Assembly: GCA_016758965.1 (NCBI GenBank)
Contig: JAEPRB010000004.1
Span: forward strand, 429,568 to 493,567
Direction of reading: 5' to 3'
Length of the DNA: 64,000 nucleotides
Source: Circinella minor
Lineage: Eukaryota; Mucoromycota; Mucoromycetes; Mucorales; Lichtheimiaceae
The first letter of the stretch is position 1. Each line of letters opens with the position of its first letter. Shown piece after piece: positions 48,198-61,124 of this stretch. Made by a program: the position numbers and the translations under genes. The notes under the pieces are model-generated. The model was not told the origin of the DNA. It made no database searches and saw nothing but the letters and a program-made list of their open reading frames with translations.

Positions 48198-50323
48198 TGT
48201 TTAAATGGGTAATAAGAATAGTAAAATGAGAAAGTAAAAGGGAAAAACAAACAAATTATTATAAACAATGTCCGCTTAAATGGCCTGATTCTTCTTCATT
48301 TTCGTACTCTCCGAAACCAAACCTTATGCAAACTGATAATCGGTTTCTACTATAAAATTCATTAGGCTTCTACAGCTGTAATTGACCTCTGTAAATGGTT
48401 TTTTACTAACAGAAATATTCTCGTTATACTGAAAATACTTTTAATCATTCTTATTAGAATATATTTGTTATTTGATTACACTAGCATCGGTCAGTAATAT
48501 TATACAATTTATTTTGTCGAAGAGCATATCGTGCTTTTTTTTATCAGATCTCGATTATATGTGATATGTGTTTCACAAGAGCAAATTTGTATCATTTTGA
48601 GGGATTTTGTTCTAAAGTAGAAAGCCACCTGGGTTTTGTCAGATTAGTAACTAGAAGAAGAGCAAAAGGGTCAAGAAACCAAAATATTCACTTTCTCCTG
48701 GTGAATCCTCTCCTTAAAAAATTGGATCGTATATTTTATCCCAGTTCTATTCGTAACAATCTCGATGCTTTTCTAGCTATTCAATTTTAACAATCACCTA
48801 GAAGGGATTCATAAGCATCTATGAATCAAAAAGTATGTATTAAAATAATAACAGCTTGGATACATTGTCAATACAATGATAAAAGTCTAAATAAGAGGCT
48901 CACTCCACGTAAATAAGGTATTTTTTTTCAAGAACATAAACCAGCATACAACATATACATATTATGAAAGTTTTTCAAATAAAATAAACGATTGTAGGGG
49001 TGGTTTAAACCTAATGTTTGGGTTCCTGAATAATATATATCATATCAAAAAATATAGCAAAACTCTAACTACATTATTGCAATGTTTCATTATTAATCAA
49101 TGTACGAAAGATATGTTATTTGGTGCTTGATCTTTTCTGAGATAGAAAATTAAAGTGTGGTATACTCTATTCATATTGTTTACACCCTTTCAAGGGTTGG
49201 TTAGGTAAGTTAATACTTTTCGCTACAACTATATAAAGAGTATGACGTAGTAATATTATACTCAGCTTTTCACATGATCTTCCTTTCTTTGTATTACTTA
49301 TACGATTGGCGTATTTCCCACCTCGACAATCAAAGTTATACAATTGTTAAGTGTAGAAACGAGATTATGAATTTGTAAAAAGACGATTTTAAATAGACTT
49401 GTGCATACTCACATATATTCATTCAAATTGAGAATAAATGCTGTTTCTAAATACACAAAGAAATATCCTTCAAAGGCTATATAAAATAATGCGGATCAAC
49501 GTTCTTTTTATTGAGGCTAATAATTTATGCCAAAATGTAGTGTACTGCTCCGTTTTTGATACCCTTAATGTAACTATGATACCGAGAAGTATACCATAAA
49601 AGTCCTCGAGTAATATTGATAAATCGTATCATTATGCAGCTATTTATTTTTTTATTATTATTGCGGAACCAACAAAGACAACTTCATTAAATATATGATA
49701 CGGTCGAGCTACACCAAAAAAGAAGCAAATTGCTTTGCTCAAGCCATTTTCTTTTTATAATCTCCGTAAAAATGAAATTGTGTTGTTCAGAAATTCATGT
49801 CAATGGATCCCGCCTGATTTAATTACGTCTTGTTCTCTCGTGTTTTTAGTATGTATCCTAATCAATATTTTATTATACAAGCATAAAAAAGTTAAAGAGA
49901 CAGGTTGTTTGTTTCTATTCTTTTTTTTTTTTGATAGAAGTAGTTTTTCAAAAATATATAACTTTCATTATGGTGAATACTGGGTTACAGCAAGTTATTT
50001 TAATTGCATCACTAAAATCAAAGCACCCCATGCAAAATAAATTATTCCCAACAATTCAAACGGCTAAAAGGAACAGTAATAAAAAAAAGTATTGTGTTGG
50101 TGATAAAATAGTAATAACAATAGTATAATTATAATTTATGTAAGATGCGTTAAGAAATATAAGATAGAAAAAAATATTGTGGTACATGGATGAAGTGTCT
50201 GTTGAAATTGGAAAGAGAAAGGGCATAATAGAAATGAATTGTTAGATTTAAGAAATGAATGCGTTTGCAGTCAAGAAAAATGTTCATTAAAAGATGTCCT
50301 TGATGAGATATCACTAGTCGATA
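48198..50323. other. intergenic, no gene seen
   Basis: AT-rich DNA between the JMJD6-like start and the PMP3 stop. The frame at 48566-48790 (+) has somewhat protein-like composition, and 49735-50040 (+) has one hydrophobic stretch. Neither has splice context or family resemblance, so I do not call them. Confidence 0.45.
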
Positions 50324-50857
50324 CTAGTATTTTACGATAATATATAGTGCGTGAATAATACCTGCAGTAATGTATAATTTTGAAATAATTAGTAATTGAA
50401 TCTTTTTTACGATATAGCTATATGATAATATTCAATAAAAAAACATACCAGGAATGTAGCCCAGACACGTTAAGGCAATGTTGATAAGAAGATCACATGT
50501 ACATCCTACAAAAGAATTGATACCGGTTAATAGGTACGTTTTGTTTTTGTCCTAAAATAATTATATTCTAGTATAATCTTACCTCGTTCGAAGAAGACAC
50601 CCAGTGGTGGCATAACGATGGCTAAATTTCAATTGAAAAAAAAAAAAAAAACGAAGATAATTAAAATTAAAATTCATCAAAACAGAATTCGTGTTAATAA
50701 AATAGTATCTTACCAAAGATGATTTTACAGAAATCTGAACACTGATAGTAGATTGTGTATTAACATTATTATTTTAGTAACTCTTTTTTAAAATTTTATT
50801 ATCCCAGTAAATAAATAAAATGCTTGGATGACTTTGACGACTTACAGTAAGAGCCAT
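50324..50857 (-). CDS. pmp3: PMP3/UPF0057 small hydrophobic membrane protein
   Basis: Five very short exons: 50857-50846 (12 nt), 50741-50714 (28 nt), 50621-50583 (39 nt), 50505-50449 (57 nt) and 50361-50324 (38 nt). All have GT..AG borders and matching phases, and give a 57-residue protein, the normal family length. It reads MALTCSDFCKIIFAIVMPP, then LGVFFERGCTCDLLINIALT, then CLGYIPGIIHALYIIVKY. Two TM helices flank the conserved PPLGVFFERGC loop. In yeast, Pmp3 is a plasma membrane proteolipid that limits membrane potential and cation influx, and relatives are induced by salt and cold. The exons are too short for ordinary ORF searches, so the gene is easy to miss. Function is assigned from strong family identity. 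Confidence 0.95.
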
Positions 50858-52664
50858 TGTTAATAGTAGAATCAAAGGGTATTAAAAAAATATGTAGCCC
50901 AGGGTTTCTTCATCTCTCTTTATATATCTTTTTTTTTTTTAGTTAACATTTATGATGTCACGAACAATAAAAGGAAAAAAAATGTGACGTATATTTTTTT
51001 TACCGTTCCACGCATCACATAGCATTAATGCGACACTTCTTTAATTCCCGAAAACCCTTTGTGATCTGTTGCACAAGAAAGTAATTATTTTAACTGGTCA
51101 CCAGCAAGTTTCATTATCCGAAGAAAATCTTTATGCCAAGCATTTTTTTTAAGATGCATAAAAACACACTAACCTTCCGTGTCACATGAAGAAAACACTA
51201 GAAATTAACTAACATAACAGTCTGTTCCTTTTAGGGCTAATAGTTTATATCTCAAGATTTCTATGCTAGTAATGATTAGCCTCAAATTACATATAATCAA
51301 ATGTATTTATAAATGTTACTATTTATTTATGATCAAAATATTCAATCTTACGTAAAAATAGTTATTCATTAAATAACTTAGCACCTTTGCTACATAAAAA
51401 AGTAAGCGTGGTCGTCAAAAGTAAGCTGAAGACAAATGTTTGCCAAGCTACTTAATATGAAGCACAATTATCAAATAAATTATATTGTTACAGTTATTTT
51501 CCACACCCCTTGCAGTAGCAAAAAAAAAAAATTCTTTATCGTATGGGTGAGAATGGAGTTATATAATTGAAAACCTTATAAATTTACAAGGGATGTGACA
51601 AGCAGAATTCAAGGGCTTCATTAAGAAAATTGTACCTTGACAACGAAAAAGCAACAAGGGGTTTAACCATAACCTTAACATAGTTAAGTTCATTTGTAAA
51701 ATCTTTGCCCCAAATAGCGGAAAAATCATGCTGTATTTATCATGACTGTACCTAAAAAGGACGATGATTAAATCATATACTCTTATATTAGTATTAATGG
51801 TAATAAAATAAAGTATGAATAAAGGAAATTGGATGCTATTGTATACCGCAAAATTGAGCTCTACGATAGATTGACATTGCTACTGTACCGTACCAACTGC
51901 CAACTGTATTTCCTAAGAGTTAATTACAGGGACCATCATCCCTTACACCGTCTTATTATCTAATACTTCAGTTAACTATCATCTACTTTCTCCCCGACTA
52001 CTCCAACCAATCTTCTATCCCATTAACGTTTTTTTTAGTTATGGTATCAATGCTCTTCAAACCCATTTTTATATTATATATTCTCTTATCCCTATTTGTA
52101 CAGCAAGGAATCGACTACATGTCTATAGACGAATGTCACTTAGTCTTCCGTATAAATATCATAAACAAAAAAAATTCAACTAATTACAGGAAATTCATTA
52201 TATGTATTATTACGTTTATAAGAATAAAGTAACAGTTGATCATTTTTCCATATAGAATTTACATCATTTTTTTTCTTTTTCGGGAGCACAGGCCGAGTTC
52301 TATATCTAGTTTGTATAAAACAATAGAAAGGTTACACTATTTTCTATGACTTTGGAAAAAAAAACTATATGTTTATAGCTAATCCAAATATGTACTGTCA
52401 ATATATCGGGGGAAGTATCATAGTATAAATCAGTGAGCGAGTTATCAAAATGAATGAGTTTGAACTAATTTTTTTTTGTTATAGCAGATTCGATTCTATT
52501 GTTTTATTTTTAAAAGCCAGTAATTATCATTTCTTTTTCATTTGATAGAATGTTATAGAATAAAGTGACAGCAATAAAAAACAATAGTATGGACTATCCA
52601 AAAATAGAAAGGAAAAGAAATTTTGGGGGATCAGATCAACATGACATAAGTTACACAAAGTATT
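50858..52664. other. intergenic, PMP3 promoter side and SKI3 3' side
   Basis: AT-rich. A 63-codon frame at 52041-52232 (+) starts with a signal-peptide-like hydrophobic stretch (LFKPIFILYILLSLFVQQG), but the remainder is AT-biased and has no recognised domain, so I do not call a gene. Nothing else seen. Confidence 0.45.
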
Positions 52665-55600
52665 TTATTCAGAACTCTTTTTATGAACTACCGCCATCGT
52701 TTTCCATGCATTCACCCGCCATGGAGCAATCATGACAGCACGGTTAGCTTGTTGTTTTGCGTTAACCTCATTTTTATCTGCTAATGAAGCCTGTGCCGCA
52801 TGCTCGTATGCTTCTGCCTTGGCATCAGCTGTTGAGGTTTTAGAGTTACTTGTCAATGTCAATGCCGAAAGAGTGATGGTATTTTGTACTGTAGTTGAAG
52901 CACATGATTTCTCAGTGATATCATAACATTCCAAGATATCGGATGCTAATTGATTCCATAAACTTGCAAGCCATGGTAGTCGGTGCACACTTTTTGCGAG
53001 TGATCTGATCGCCTGTTCAGGATTATTCTGTATTTTCAAAAAATAAAGTGTAATAGTCACGAGCGATGATCAATATATCAGCAGATTATTATTGCTTTTA
53101 ATTGACCAGTTTGTTACATACCTTTAATCGGAAATATCGTGAAAACAGCCATGTTACCTTCTGATTTTTGTCAGTATCAACTATATACAAAAAATCAGCG
53201 TGAATAATGTTTTTATATTCTTCTTTTTTCTAACTTTTGGTGCTAGTTTTTTTTTTTTTTTTAGTAAACTCACGTGCAACATCAACAGGCATTTTGATCA
53301 GTTCTTGAAGTGCTGCATCGGTTAGTGTATTATCATCCTCAAGAATACCCATCACACAAAGTGAAAATATTGCTGGAAGATAGCTCGGATTATCCGCAAT
53401 GCTATTTTTTTTTTGATTCTTAATTAACCTATTTGCCGTAAAATTCGTTTCACGTTTTTTTTTACGTTACCTAGAAAACATTTGATCTTTGGCGACTGAA
53501 CGTTGTTCATCTCCACCAAGCGCCCATAACACCTTGCTTAAAAGTACAGTGACGTCCATACGCAGATCCAAATCACTTTCCGTTTCATTCAATGCTGTTT
53601 CAAACATGCTTAAAGATTCTTCCAGCTGATCCATAAAATAATATGAAATGCCTGCACCCAGCTGGCAATATACACGTGCTGATCCGGTGGAATGCTCCAA
53701 TGCACTATGATAACTGGATATAGCACCTTCAAAATTCTCGCTTGCACAAAGAGTACGACCCAAATTGCAATGTACCTTAGCTATTCGCTGATTACTTTCT
53801 TCTTGTGTAATCCTGCCTTGCTCTGCTTGTGCTTCTAATGCTAAAATTGCACCTGCAAGAGCTTCTGACGCGCGGTCGTATTGTCCCATTCTTTCTAATA
53901 ATAAGCCCAAAAGATTTAATGCAAGTGCATCATCGAGTTTCTGTTCTGTAAGCTTTTGAAGTGCGAAAGCAGGAGATAGAATCATGTTGACACCGTTTTC
54001 ATCCACCGTGGGTAAACTTGATAGCTGTCTAAAGGCTGTTTCGGCATAACCGTAACTAGATTCCGTCTATCAAAAATCATAAAAAAGAATCAGTAATCTC
54101 TTAAAAAAGCTTTTGCTTGGTTCACTTTCGCTCCCTTATGTCTCTTACAGATGATCCATTGCTTGATTCAAAAGCGTGTTGGAAAATCGCTCCAGAATCT
54201 GATGTTCCCCAAAGTGAGGCTACGTAAGCCTGCCCAACCCAGGCTGAAATCCATTCTGGGTCCAAAGCATGGGCCATGTCAAATGCTTGATTGGCCAATT
54301 CATAATCTTTGCGTGACAAACATAAAAAGCCGTAATTTGTCCAAGGCACTGCACTCTATTTTTTTCAATATAAAATTATTGAGCTCACACACAAATAGGA
54401 TTCCTTTCTTCTCCCCTCCCGCTTTTTCTTTATCTATTCGTAGCACATTTACCCTGTTATTTAATTCCATGGCTTTGATAAACGCATAATGGCTGATTTC
54501 TGGTGAATCACGGATAGCAACTACACCTAATGTGTTCCAATAAAGATATTGAGTTGGTTCTTGTTTTAATGCTGTACGAACACATTGCATAGCTGTTTCC
54601 ACATACACATCCTCACGTTCGTCTTCAGATCGATGTCCTTCTGCCATCCAATGGTACAGGAGGGAAATATCATGCCATAATGCTGGTGAAATAAGTCGGT
54701 GACCTTTGGATAATAGCAGCGCTTGCTTGTATGCAAATCCAGCACATGCTAAAACAACACCAAGTGCTGTTTTAGGTGGAAGATAGAAATCATCAACTGT
54801 CACATCTAATCCAACAAAGTCATTTATAAGAGTCGCGCTTGTATCATTTTCTGGGAATCCAAGACGTTGGTGAGGTGATTCGTCTTCTAAAAGCAAGTTC
54901 ATTGCTTGCTGTAACTCAGCATAAGCACATAAGTGCAAATAGGTTGGTACAATACGATAGATTATACATGCGTCACCGATAAGTTTCCAAAATCCAATAA
55001 TGGAAGCGTCTTGTTGTAAACCAACTAGCGACGTCTTGATCACTTTACCACAACTATCAGCAGCACGACCAAAAAATCCTTGTTGAATTTCTTCTTTTGC
55101 TTGTTCAATATAGGTATCTGCGAGCCCCTTAATTGCGGGAAGATAGTTTGGTTTGTTTTGTTCTTTGGCAAGTTTCAATGTCGTCATAAATCCTTCAACA
55201 GCTTCATCAAGAAAACCAATTTTTTGCTTGACTAAAGCTTTTTCGTAATTTGCATGAATGGATGTTGGATCAAGATCAGTGGCACGGCCAAACGCTTTGA
55301 GTGCAGCAACAAATCGACCTTCATGTGCATAAGCTTCAGCCAAGCCTTCCCAGCACCTTAGATCACCTGTATCACATCGTAACGCCTTTTGAAAACAAAT
55401 GATAGCGTCCGCATAATTGTTTGAATTCTAACAAAAAGATATATATATATATATCATAAATCAAAAAAAAAATATTATATGCAACATTTCGTTCTTACTT
55501 ACAATCATAGAATACCCAAGTCTTCTCCAAGCCCAGCCTGCTTTAGGTACAAGTTCAGTGATTTGTTTAAATACTGCCTCGGCTTCTCTAGTTTCATTGT

Positions 55601-58027
55601 CGTTGACGTAGAAATTGCTCAAGTGAAAAGCAGCATCTGTGTCAAGGGGATCAAGCATAAATGCCTTTTGATAACATTTTTTGGCACGAACAGGATCATT
55701 TTGAATTTGCTGATAATAATGACCCACGTAGGTGAACCCGCTTGCAAATTCAGAATCCAGTTTAACAGCTCGCATGAAATATTTAAATGCTTGATCTGTA
55801 TTTTCACCTAACAAAGTGCTATGGAATCAGCAAAATATTTTTTATAGTTGGTGTTGTATAAATTACCTCCAATAGCCCAATAAACGCGTCCAAGGCGATA
55901 GTAGTATTCTGCCACTTCCTCTTCAGCCAAATCGATAGCTTGAGTAATATATTGAATTGCTCTATCATAATCCTCTTTTTCACAATAGATCCATCCAATT
56001 TCAGCCAGTGAAATATGTCGATTACGATCGAGACTGTAAACTTTTTCAAAATAATCAAGCGCTTGATCGAAATGCCCTTCTTCACGTAATATCAAAGCGT
56101 TACCCTTTATATAAAAAAACAAAGGTTAAGCATTATGTTACCAAACCAATGCACAATGAAATATAGGAAGTAATATTGTAAATCTTACCTCCAAAGCACT
56201 AATTTCATTTGGATCAAGGCCCAAAACCTTTTTATATAATGCAGTAGCATCGGGGTAGTACTTAGTATCAAGATGTCGATAGCAGTGTGCCATACAAAGT
56301 TCCATTGAAATAAGTACTCTAAACAAAAAGGTAATGTCAATAATGGAATTGAAAATATACAATTGCTAACCTTTCATTGTCGTGAAAAAGAAAAAATACC
56401 TTTCCAGTGTTTTCCCAGACTCACGTCCTTTTTTACGCACTAGGTCGCGACCTTTTGTAGCATATTCGAGTCCAGTTTCATATTCCTTGCATTCATAGTA
56501 GATCCATGACAAACATTGATACCCAAATAAACTTCCAGGAAATAGTTCCATACCTTCCTATAATGTATGTATAAGTTGAACATTGAAATAGCATTGCTAC
56601 GTTTTTGAAATACCCTTTTCTTTACATTACCGCAAACAAATCAAAAGCTGAATCAATTTCTCCTGTTCGGTATAGACTATATCCTTGAATCAATTTACCA
56701 AGACCTGTCTCTGGGAATTTTGACTTGCTTGCATTCAAAAGACTTTTATCGTATTGATCTATGTTATATATTGCATTAGCTACGATACAAAGTTGATTTG
56801 CCAGTCTTTCCGCACTTGCATAGCCTACCTATGCTCTGTGCATCTGTTGTTTCTATGAGAATCTCATAAGGAAGAGGGTAATTTATTTCCTCTAGAACAA
56901 GTTTGTTAGCAAGATCAATGATATCCTTGAAAACCTATCAACAACACAAAAAATAAGTATCATAATAAATCCACACTGTCCCATTCTACTTATATATAAA
57001 ATTCATACTTACAGCGGATTTGTCTGGAACGCCCGGTAATTGTTTAAACCAGAAACTGAGTAATTTAAGTTGTAATGAACGGATCGTATCCGAATCATCA
57101 GCTAATTCAAGTAATCGTTCATACATCTCGCCCAGTTGTGATTTGGAATATATTTCTGCTTCCACTTGTGCGCGGACTTCTTCTGGTGGTCCAGCATGCA
57201 CGCCCATACGCCGTGATTGAACACGACTTTCTACTAGGCGGGATTGGTCTGTTTCGGTAATATTGGTAATTGTTGTCCAAATATCAAGAGGTTGTCGCAT
57301 TGATTTGGTGTCTTTGATTATCTCGTAGTATGGACTATCTGGTAAGAATAGCTTAAGCGTGACAATATACTATTCAAATTATATATAAATAACAAGTTAA
57401 ACAAATTTGTTGATAGACTGCAGAATGTATCGAATATATAATACCTTGTCTTGATCATTCTTTTCATATGTGTCCACCAACTTGTTTAAATAATCCACTA
57501 GTCGATTTCCATCACCACTTTATGTGGTTATAATTTAATCAAAATGTTTTATAATAAGCATGGTCGCTATGATCAAAAGTCTATAATTCTTTTTATTTAC
57601 CTCTCTATCACTTTAGGTAATATGTCATGTATAACTTTTGCCATATCATCTTTCCGTCCTCGTTTCTCATAGAGACTAACTAAACCTTGCCATGCAAGTA
57701 GTTGATCTGCGTTGATCTCGATAGCACGTTTATATGATTTTTCTGCTTCTTCGTCATTTTCTAAACCTGTATACGCAACACCGAGAAAAACCCAACTATC
57801 ACATACATACACCAAACAATGAATTGTCAATTATGGTCAAATAAAAGAATTAGAAAAAGAACAAGTCCGGAGAAAAATGATTAAAGTGTAAAAATCACTA
57901 AAGCTTACGCATTATAATTTCCTGATTCCCATAAGAGAATACGATTACAAGCTTTTACCGCATCGTCGAATTTTTTTGCGGCAATCGCTTCTCGGGCTGC
58001 CTTAAGATTGGCCTTCGCGTTATTCAT
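52665..58027 (-). CDS. ski3: Ski3/TTC37-type TPR subunit of the Ski complex
   Basis: Sixteen exons give 1378 aa: 58027-57909, 57795-57601, 57517-57445, 57369-57013, 56934-56829, 56758-56631, 56557-56400, 56318-56189, 56104-55867, 55807-55503, 55427-54453, 54355-54149, 54066-53471, 53401-53274, 53180-53122 and 53027-52665. All phases agree. Tetratricopeptide repeats run through almost the whole length, e.g. WVFLGVAYTGLENDEEAEKSYKRAI, WQGLVSLYEKRGR, WIYCEKEDYDRAIQYI, FTYVGHYYQQIQNDPVRAKKCY and FEGAISSYHSALEHS. The start MNNAKANLKAAREAIAAKKF is typical of fungal Ski3 and length is near yeast Ski3 (1432 aa). Ski3 scaffolds the Ski2 helicase and Ski8 and delivers cytoplasmic mRNA, including faulty and viral RNA, to the exosome for 3'-5' decay. 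Nothing in the TPR core looks broken. Confidence 0.93.
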
Positions 58028-58370
58028 GACAAGTCGGACGCGGCAGAAAGACAACAGCGTATTGGAGCTGCGAATACATTCATATAGCGCCTGTAGAAAT
58101 TCGATTTCTTTCCAGTGCTATACAATTATATTATTTTATCGAATGGGAAAACACAATTTTTTTCTCTCCTTCCTATGCGTGAGATATGTGTGTGTAGAAG
58201 AGATTTTATGAAGTAGAGTATATGCCAACTCTTTGTCAACCTTTGTAATTAATAATAGTAAGAAGAGGGACGATTAACAGCTGGTTTTATTAAGAAAAAA
58301 AGTAAAAGGATAAACGTAAAGTAATAATTATGATGATGAATGATAATAATAAAGTTGAGACGACAGTTTT
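58028..58370. other. SKI3 upstream region / Zds-type gene 3' flank
   Basis: 343 bp separate the SKI3 start from the stop of the Zds-type gene on the same strand; it must contain the SKI3 promoter. No specific site recognised. Confidence 0.45.
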
Positions 58371-61124
58371 TTAGGCTTTTCCTTTTCTATACATTGCCAA
58401 AGGTAGATTATCATCGCCTCTTTGTTTGGAAACACGGGTATTATGATTCGGAACGAGATCATTTGAGGTTCGATGTTTAGTTGCAGCTGCTACTCTAGCT
58501 TTCATCGTCACATTATTATTCGATGGCTCCTCATCTGAACTACTATCACTTAAAACTCCATCATCATCGTCGTCATCTTCATCTGAGTCACTTAGACTAC
58601 TATTTCTACCAACACCTGCCATACCTTTCGATCCTTGTTGACGGGGTTTTAGATAGTTTTCAGGGACAACGAATCCGGTCGATGCCCCCATATATTGATT
58701 AAGTACAACGTTACCATTTTCTTGTTGCTGTTGCTTTGAATTTGATCGATTCTTTTGCTGTTGTTGTGGTGAAGATCCATTGGAGAGAGAGGGTGGACGA
58801 TTATGTCCTGATTGTGATTGTTTTTGTTCTTGTGGATGATGCTGTTGTTTTTGTTTTTGTTGTTGATGATTATGATGACTTTGTGGCGATGATTGTCGAG
58901 GAGATGATGAATTGGATTGTGGACGTCGTTTTCCTTTCTTTCCTGGATTTACAAATTTTCGTGTTTTATTATCAGGAGACGTACCATTGGGTTGTTGATG
59001 TTGTTGCTGTTGTGGAGAACTGACAAGTGAAAGGTACCAGAACATTAGATTCGAGATGAGTACCTGCTCATGAAGTGGTCGGCGGGGATTGGCCAGTTTA
59101 GAATGTGAAAGGCGATAAATAGTGCGTTCGATATGAATGGGCAATCGGTTCTGGTTGATTCTGTTCAGTTGAAAATCTTTGGGAGCAGTAGGTGCAGTAT
59201 TTGTTGTCGTGGGATAAGGTGAGGTTGTTTGTCCTTTGCTGGCTGAACTCTTGCGAGAAAAAAGCGATGACAATCCAAAGGAACGTTTTCCGCCGTTTTC
59301 TTTACCGCCATTATTACTAGGTAAATGTGTAGGCGTAGTAGCTGAGGCGTTCGAATTACTCGAAGATTCTGTTGAGACTGAAGGTCGAGGCCGAGGCACT
59401 GCCTCGGCTTGTAAATGAACTTTATCCGCAGAAACATCTCCTCTCACTTGTTCAGACTTTGACCGTTTAAATCCCCAAGACCACGCTGATTTTCGTTCCG
59501 ATGATGATTGGGTTGGTACATCGGGGTGTTGTTGCTGTTGTTGTTCATGAGTTGTGTGGTCTGAAGGTGTAGATTCTTGTGTAACCACATTCTGGCCAAT
59601 CTCCAATGCTTGAATTTCATGAGTTTTTGTAGAGGATGAACGGTTTTGTAATCGTGGTATTTCTTCAGCACTGGCTCTCCTTTCCATTGGTCGTGGTGTA
59701 AATGTGGTGCTTGCCTCAGATGTTGCACCTTCTTGCTGTTGTTGATAATTATGGTGTGGTGGCAATGGTGATGGTTCGGCAAGTGGTAATGAAAAATTGG
59801 AAGTTAATTCGAGTGGTCCATCAGAAAGAACAATTCCTTCTTCAAATGCCGAGCTATCAAAACGTTCTGTGTATGCGCCAGGAGGCATAGACTCTGCTTG
59901 ACGATGTCGATCCACTTGTTGTCGTGCAGAAGGAGGTGTAAATGATGAATTCCGTTGAAATCTCGTACGTGCGCCTCGCCGCAGTAATGAGGGCCGATCT
60001 GCTTTTGGAACAAGTACTTTAGATTGATCCAGAGGTGACGAATTGCGATCAAACACCAAGAAATCAGGCACTCGCATCTGATTCTCTATTTATTTTATTT
60101 CTGCCAATCAGGACGCAATGTATATATATAGCACACAAAGTAAAAGAAAGAAAGAAAGAAATAACAAGCCCCCTTTCCCCTCATTCTCCCCCAAAACGAC
60201 ACAAAGAGGAAAGTGAGATACCAACCTGCTGCTGTAGCTGTATCCAAACTAAGACTTCGCCGTAGTCGGGCCTTTCGTTGGGACCCCTCCTCCCCTCCCC
60301 CTTTATTACTATCATTCTCTTGCTGTTGTTGCAGTAATTGTATTCTTTCGTTGCGTTCTGAAGACCCATGTCGATTACCCCGTTCCAAAGCTTGTAATGC
60401 GTCATTCCTATTATCCCCTTCTAGTCGATTTTCATTATTTTCTTGCTTTTCAGCATCACTTGCTGTAAATGATACAGACAAAATGGAACTTCGCCTTTTA
60501 AGACTGGATCGTTCACGTTTAGCCATGGCATTATGTTGCAAAAATATTTCAAATTCATTTGGTGCTATTTCTGGATGCTGTGCTGCAGGAACCCTATTTA
60601 TTTTTTTTTGTTGATAGTTAGTGATATTATCCATACATACGTACATACATACGTATCCATTGATCATCATTTTGCCTTCTCTCTTTTATGTTGACGAAAA
60701 ATAAAACAAAAAGCTAGTGGTACCAAAAAAGATGTGAAGGGTTTGGAGTTTCTATATTGATAACCTTAGAAGGCTCTGTGTCTTTGGGTACATCTTCATC
60801 TCTATTAAATGAGGAAATAGAAAAAGTTCGAGAAGTATTTGTCGAATTGACAACTGAATCAGATTCGTCTGCTGTGGATACGTTGTCATGGTGATGATCC
60901 TCTAGTGAGGGTGGTTGTGTTGGAGCGGAGGTATTACGCGAATCAGGGGCATTGTTCGCGAATGCAGGACTCTCGGAATCGAAAGAATTAGTGATGCTAT
61001 TAGAGTCTAATGGTGGCAAAGGTGGAAGATAAAGGTGTTCTGGCGGTGGTGGAGGTGGGCTTTTTGGAGTAATTTGTGTCGGATACGCATCGAATGATCT
61101 ACTGGTATATTTGACGTCAGACAT
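58371..61124 (-). CDS. Zds-type protein with Zds C-terminal domain
   Basis: Three exons: 61124-60724, 60593-60226 and 60085-58371, giving 827 aa. The conserved core near residues 560-610 (FQLNRINQNRLPIHIERTIY then RLSHSKLANPRRPLHEQVLI, then LMFWYL) matches the Zds1/Zds2 C-terminal domain. A second conserved block near residues 155-185, FEIFLQHNAMAKRERSSLKR then SILSVSF, fits an N-terminal Zds-like phosphosite region. Most of the rest is low complexity: poly-P near the start, many Q runs, KKGKRRPQSNSSS, an acidic DSDEDDDDDDG block and basic patches. In yeast, Zds1 and Zds2 bind Cdc55 (PP2A B subunit) and control PP2A localisation, mitotic entry/exit, polarity and mRNA export via Dbp5. Role here inferred only from the domain. 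Acceptor AATAG was chosen for exon 3 because the nearby CAG breaks the frame. Confidence 0.82.

Noticed and set aside
52041..52232. Small signal-peptide-like frame
   Set aside because: Only the hydrophobic start is suggestive; the rest is AT-driven K/N/I content with no cysteine pattern or splice context.
56759..56828. Apparent frameshift in SKI3 between TDAQSI and the following open stretch GYASAERLANQLC
   Set aside because: The stretch is a 70-nt intron (donor GTAGGC, branch-like GCTAAT, acceptor AACATAG). Removing it gives a clean phase-1 junction into DQYDKSLL.
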